NCBI GenBank assembly: GCA_003021305.1
Contig: PXQN01000003.1
Coordinates: forward strand, 40,164-77,866
Length of the DNA: 37,703 bases
Direction: 5' to 3'
DNA from: Halobacteriales archaeon QH_10_67_22
GTDB taxonomy: Archaea; Halobacteriota; Halobacteria; Halobacteriales; Haloarculaceae
A model generated the notes under the pieces. It was not told the DNA's origin. It did no database searches and was given only the letters and a program-made list of their open reading frames with translations. Shown here piece by piece: positions 37,295 through 37,703 of the stretch (the first letter of the stretch is position 1; every line of letters starts with the position of its first letter). The translations under genes and the position numbers were made by a program.

Positions 37295-37703
37295 GTCGCC
37301 TGGACGTGCTCTGTCGATGTGTCTCGGCGGCCTTCTTCCTCTCACACGATATCCGCGAGGACGTCCGGGTCCACCTCGTGTTCGGGGACGCCTACACCGT
37401 GGTCTTCGAGGGACGCGACCTGCGACACCTCAACCCCGACGAACGGTCCACGGCGGCGCTGATACGGACGGCACTGGAACAGCGGGAAGAAGCCATCGGC
37501 CACCAGGCCGTCGAGACCACGCCCGGCGTCTCCATCGTCCGACGGGATTTCGCCGCGACGCTCGAGACCGTCGCCGAGAACACCGTCGTCACGCTCCACG
37601 AGGAGGGCACCCCGGTCGTCGAGGCGTCGGTGCCGGGGGACGTGACCTTCGTGCTCTCGGACCACCGGGGTTTCACGGCGGCCGAGCACGAGCGACTGGC
37701 CGA
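37270..37703 (+). CDS. trmY: trmY-like second copy lacking its extreme N-terminus, runs off right edge
   Basis: Plus strand [94 protein letters not shown]...[29 protein letters not shown]; no clear ATG upstream because the sequence switches to the inverted 3' fragment. Confidence 0.75.

Noticed and set aside
1-37703. CRISPR arrays, rRNA genes, complete IS elements or integrases
   Set aside because: None seen: no regularly spaced repeats, no rRNA-like sequence, no transposase or integrase motifs in any frame read.

Overview
This is a high-GC haloarchaeal chromosomal window; gene content and the rhodopsin sequence look Haloarcula/Halomicrobium-like. The left part carries etfAB, a membrane HTH protein, a secreted protein and a quinone-type methyltransferase, followed by the A-type ATP synthase genes atpHIKECFAB. 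The expected next gene, atpD, is about 6 kb further on. Between atpB and atpD lies a compact phototrophy cassette: bat (pseudo-receiver + LOV-like PAS + GAF + HTH_10), a bacteriorhodopsin-type proton pump, crtY-type lycopene cyclase and brp/blh. A DUF5615/DUF433 toxin-antitoxin-like pair and a small repeat element follow, then atpD. A close match to the Bat upstream activator sequence (CCAACTAGTTCGG) and a TATA box precede the opsin gene. Downstream are a DUF6276-like gene, prf1 (aRF1), a MinD-family ATPase, argS, tgtA, two NUDIX genes, a PQQ-propeller lipoprotein, and a surface-polysaccharide region with five GT2 glycosyltransferases and an unusual GT-like gene. The right end holds a decayed GT4 pseudogene (in-frame TAG), tRNA-Pro(CGG), and two diverged trmY pieces joined head-to-head. 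The most notable points are the phototrophy cassette embedded in the ATP synthase locus, a dispersed ~16-39 bp repeat at 3' gene ends that forms a 109 bp MITE-like element, the tRNA-Pro 3'-end-like direct repeat at the GT4 breakpoint, and the inverted trmY junction. No homology searches were run; family calls come from motifs read by eye.
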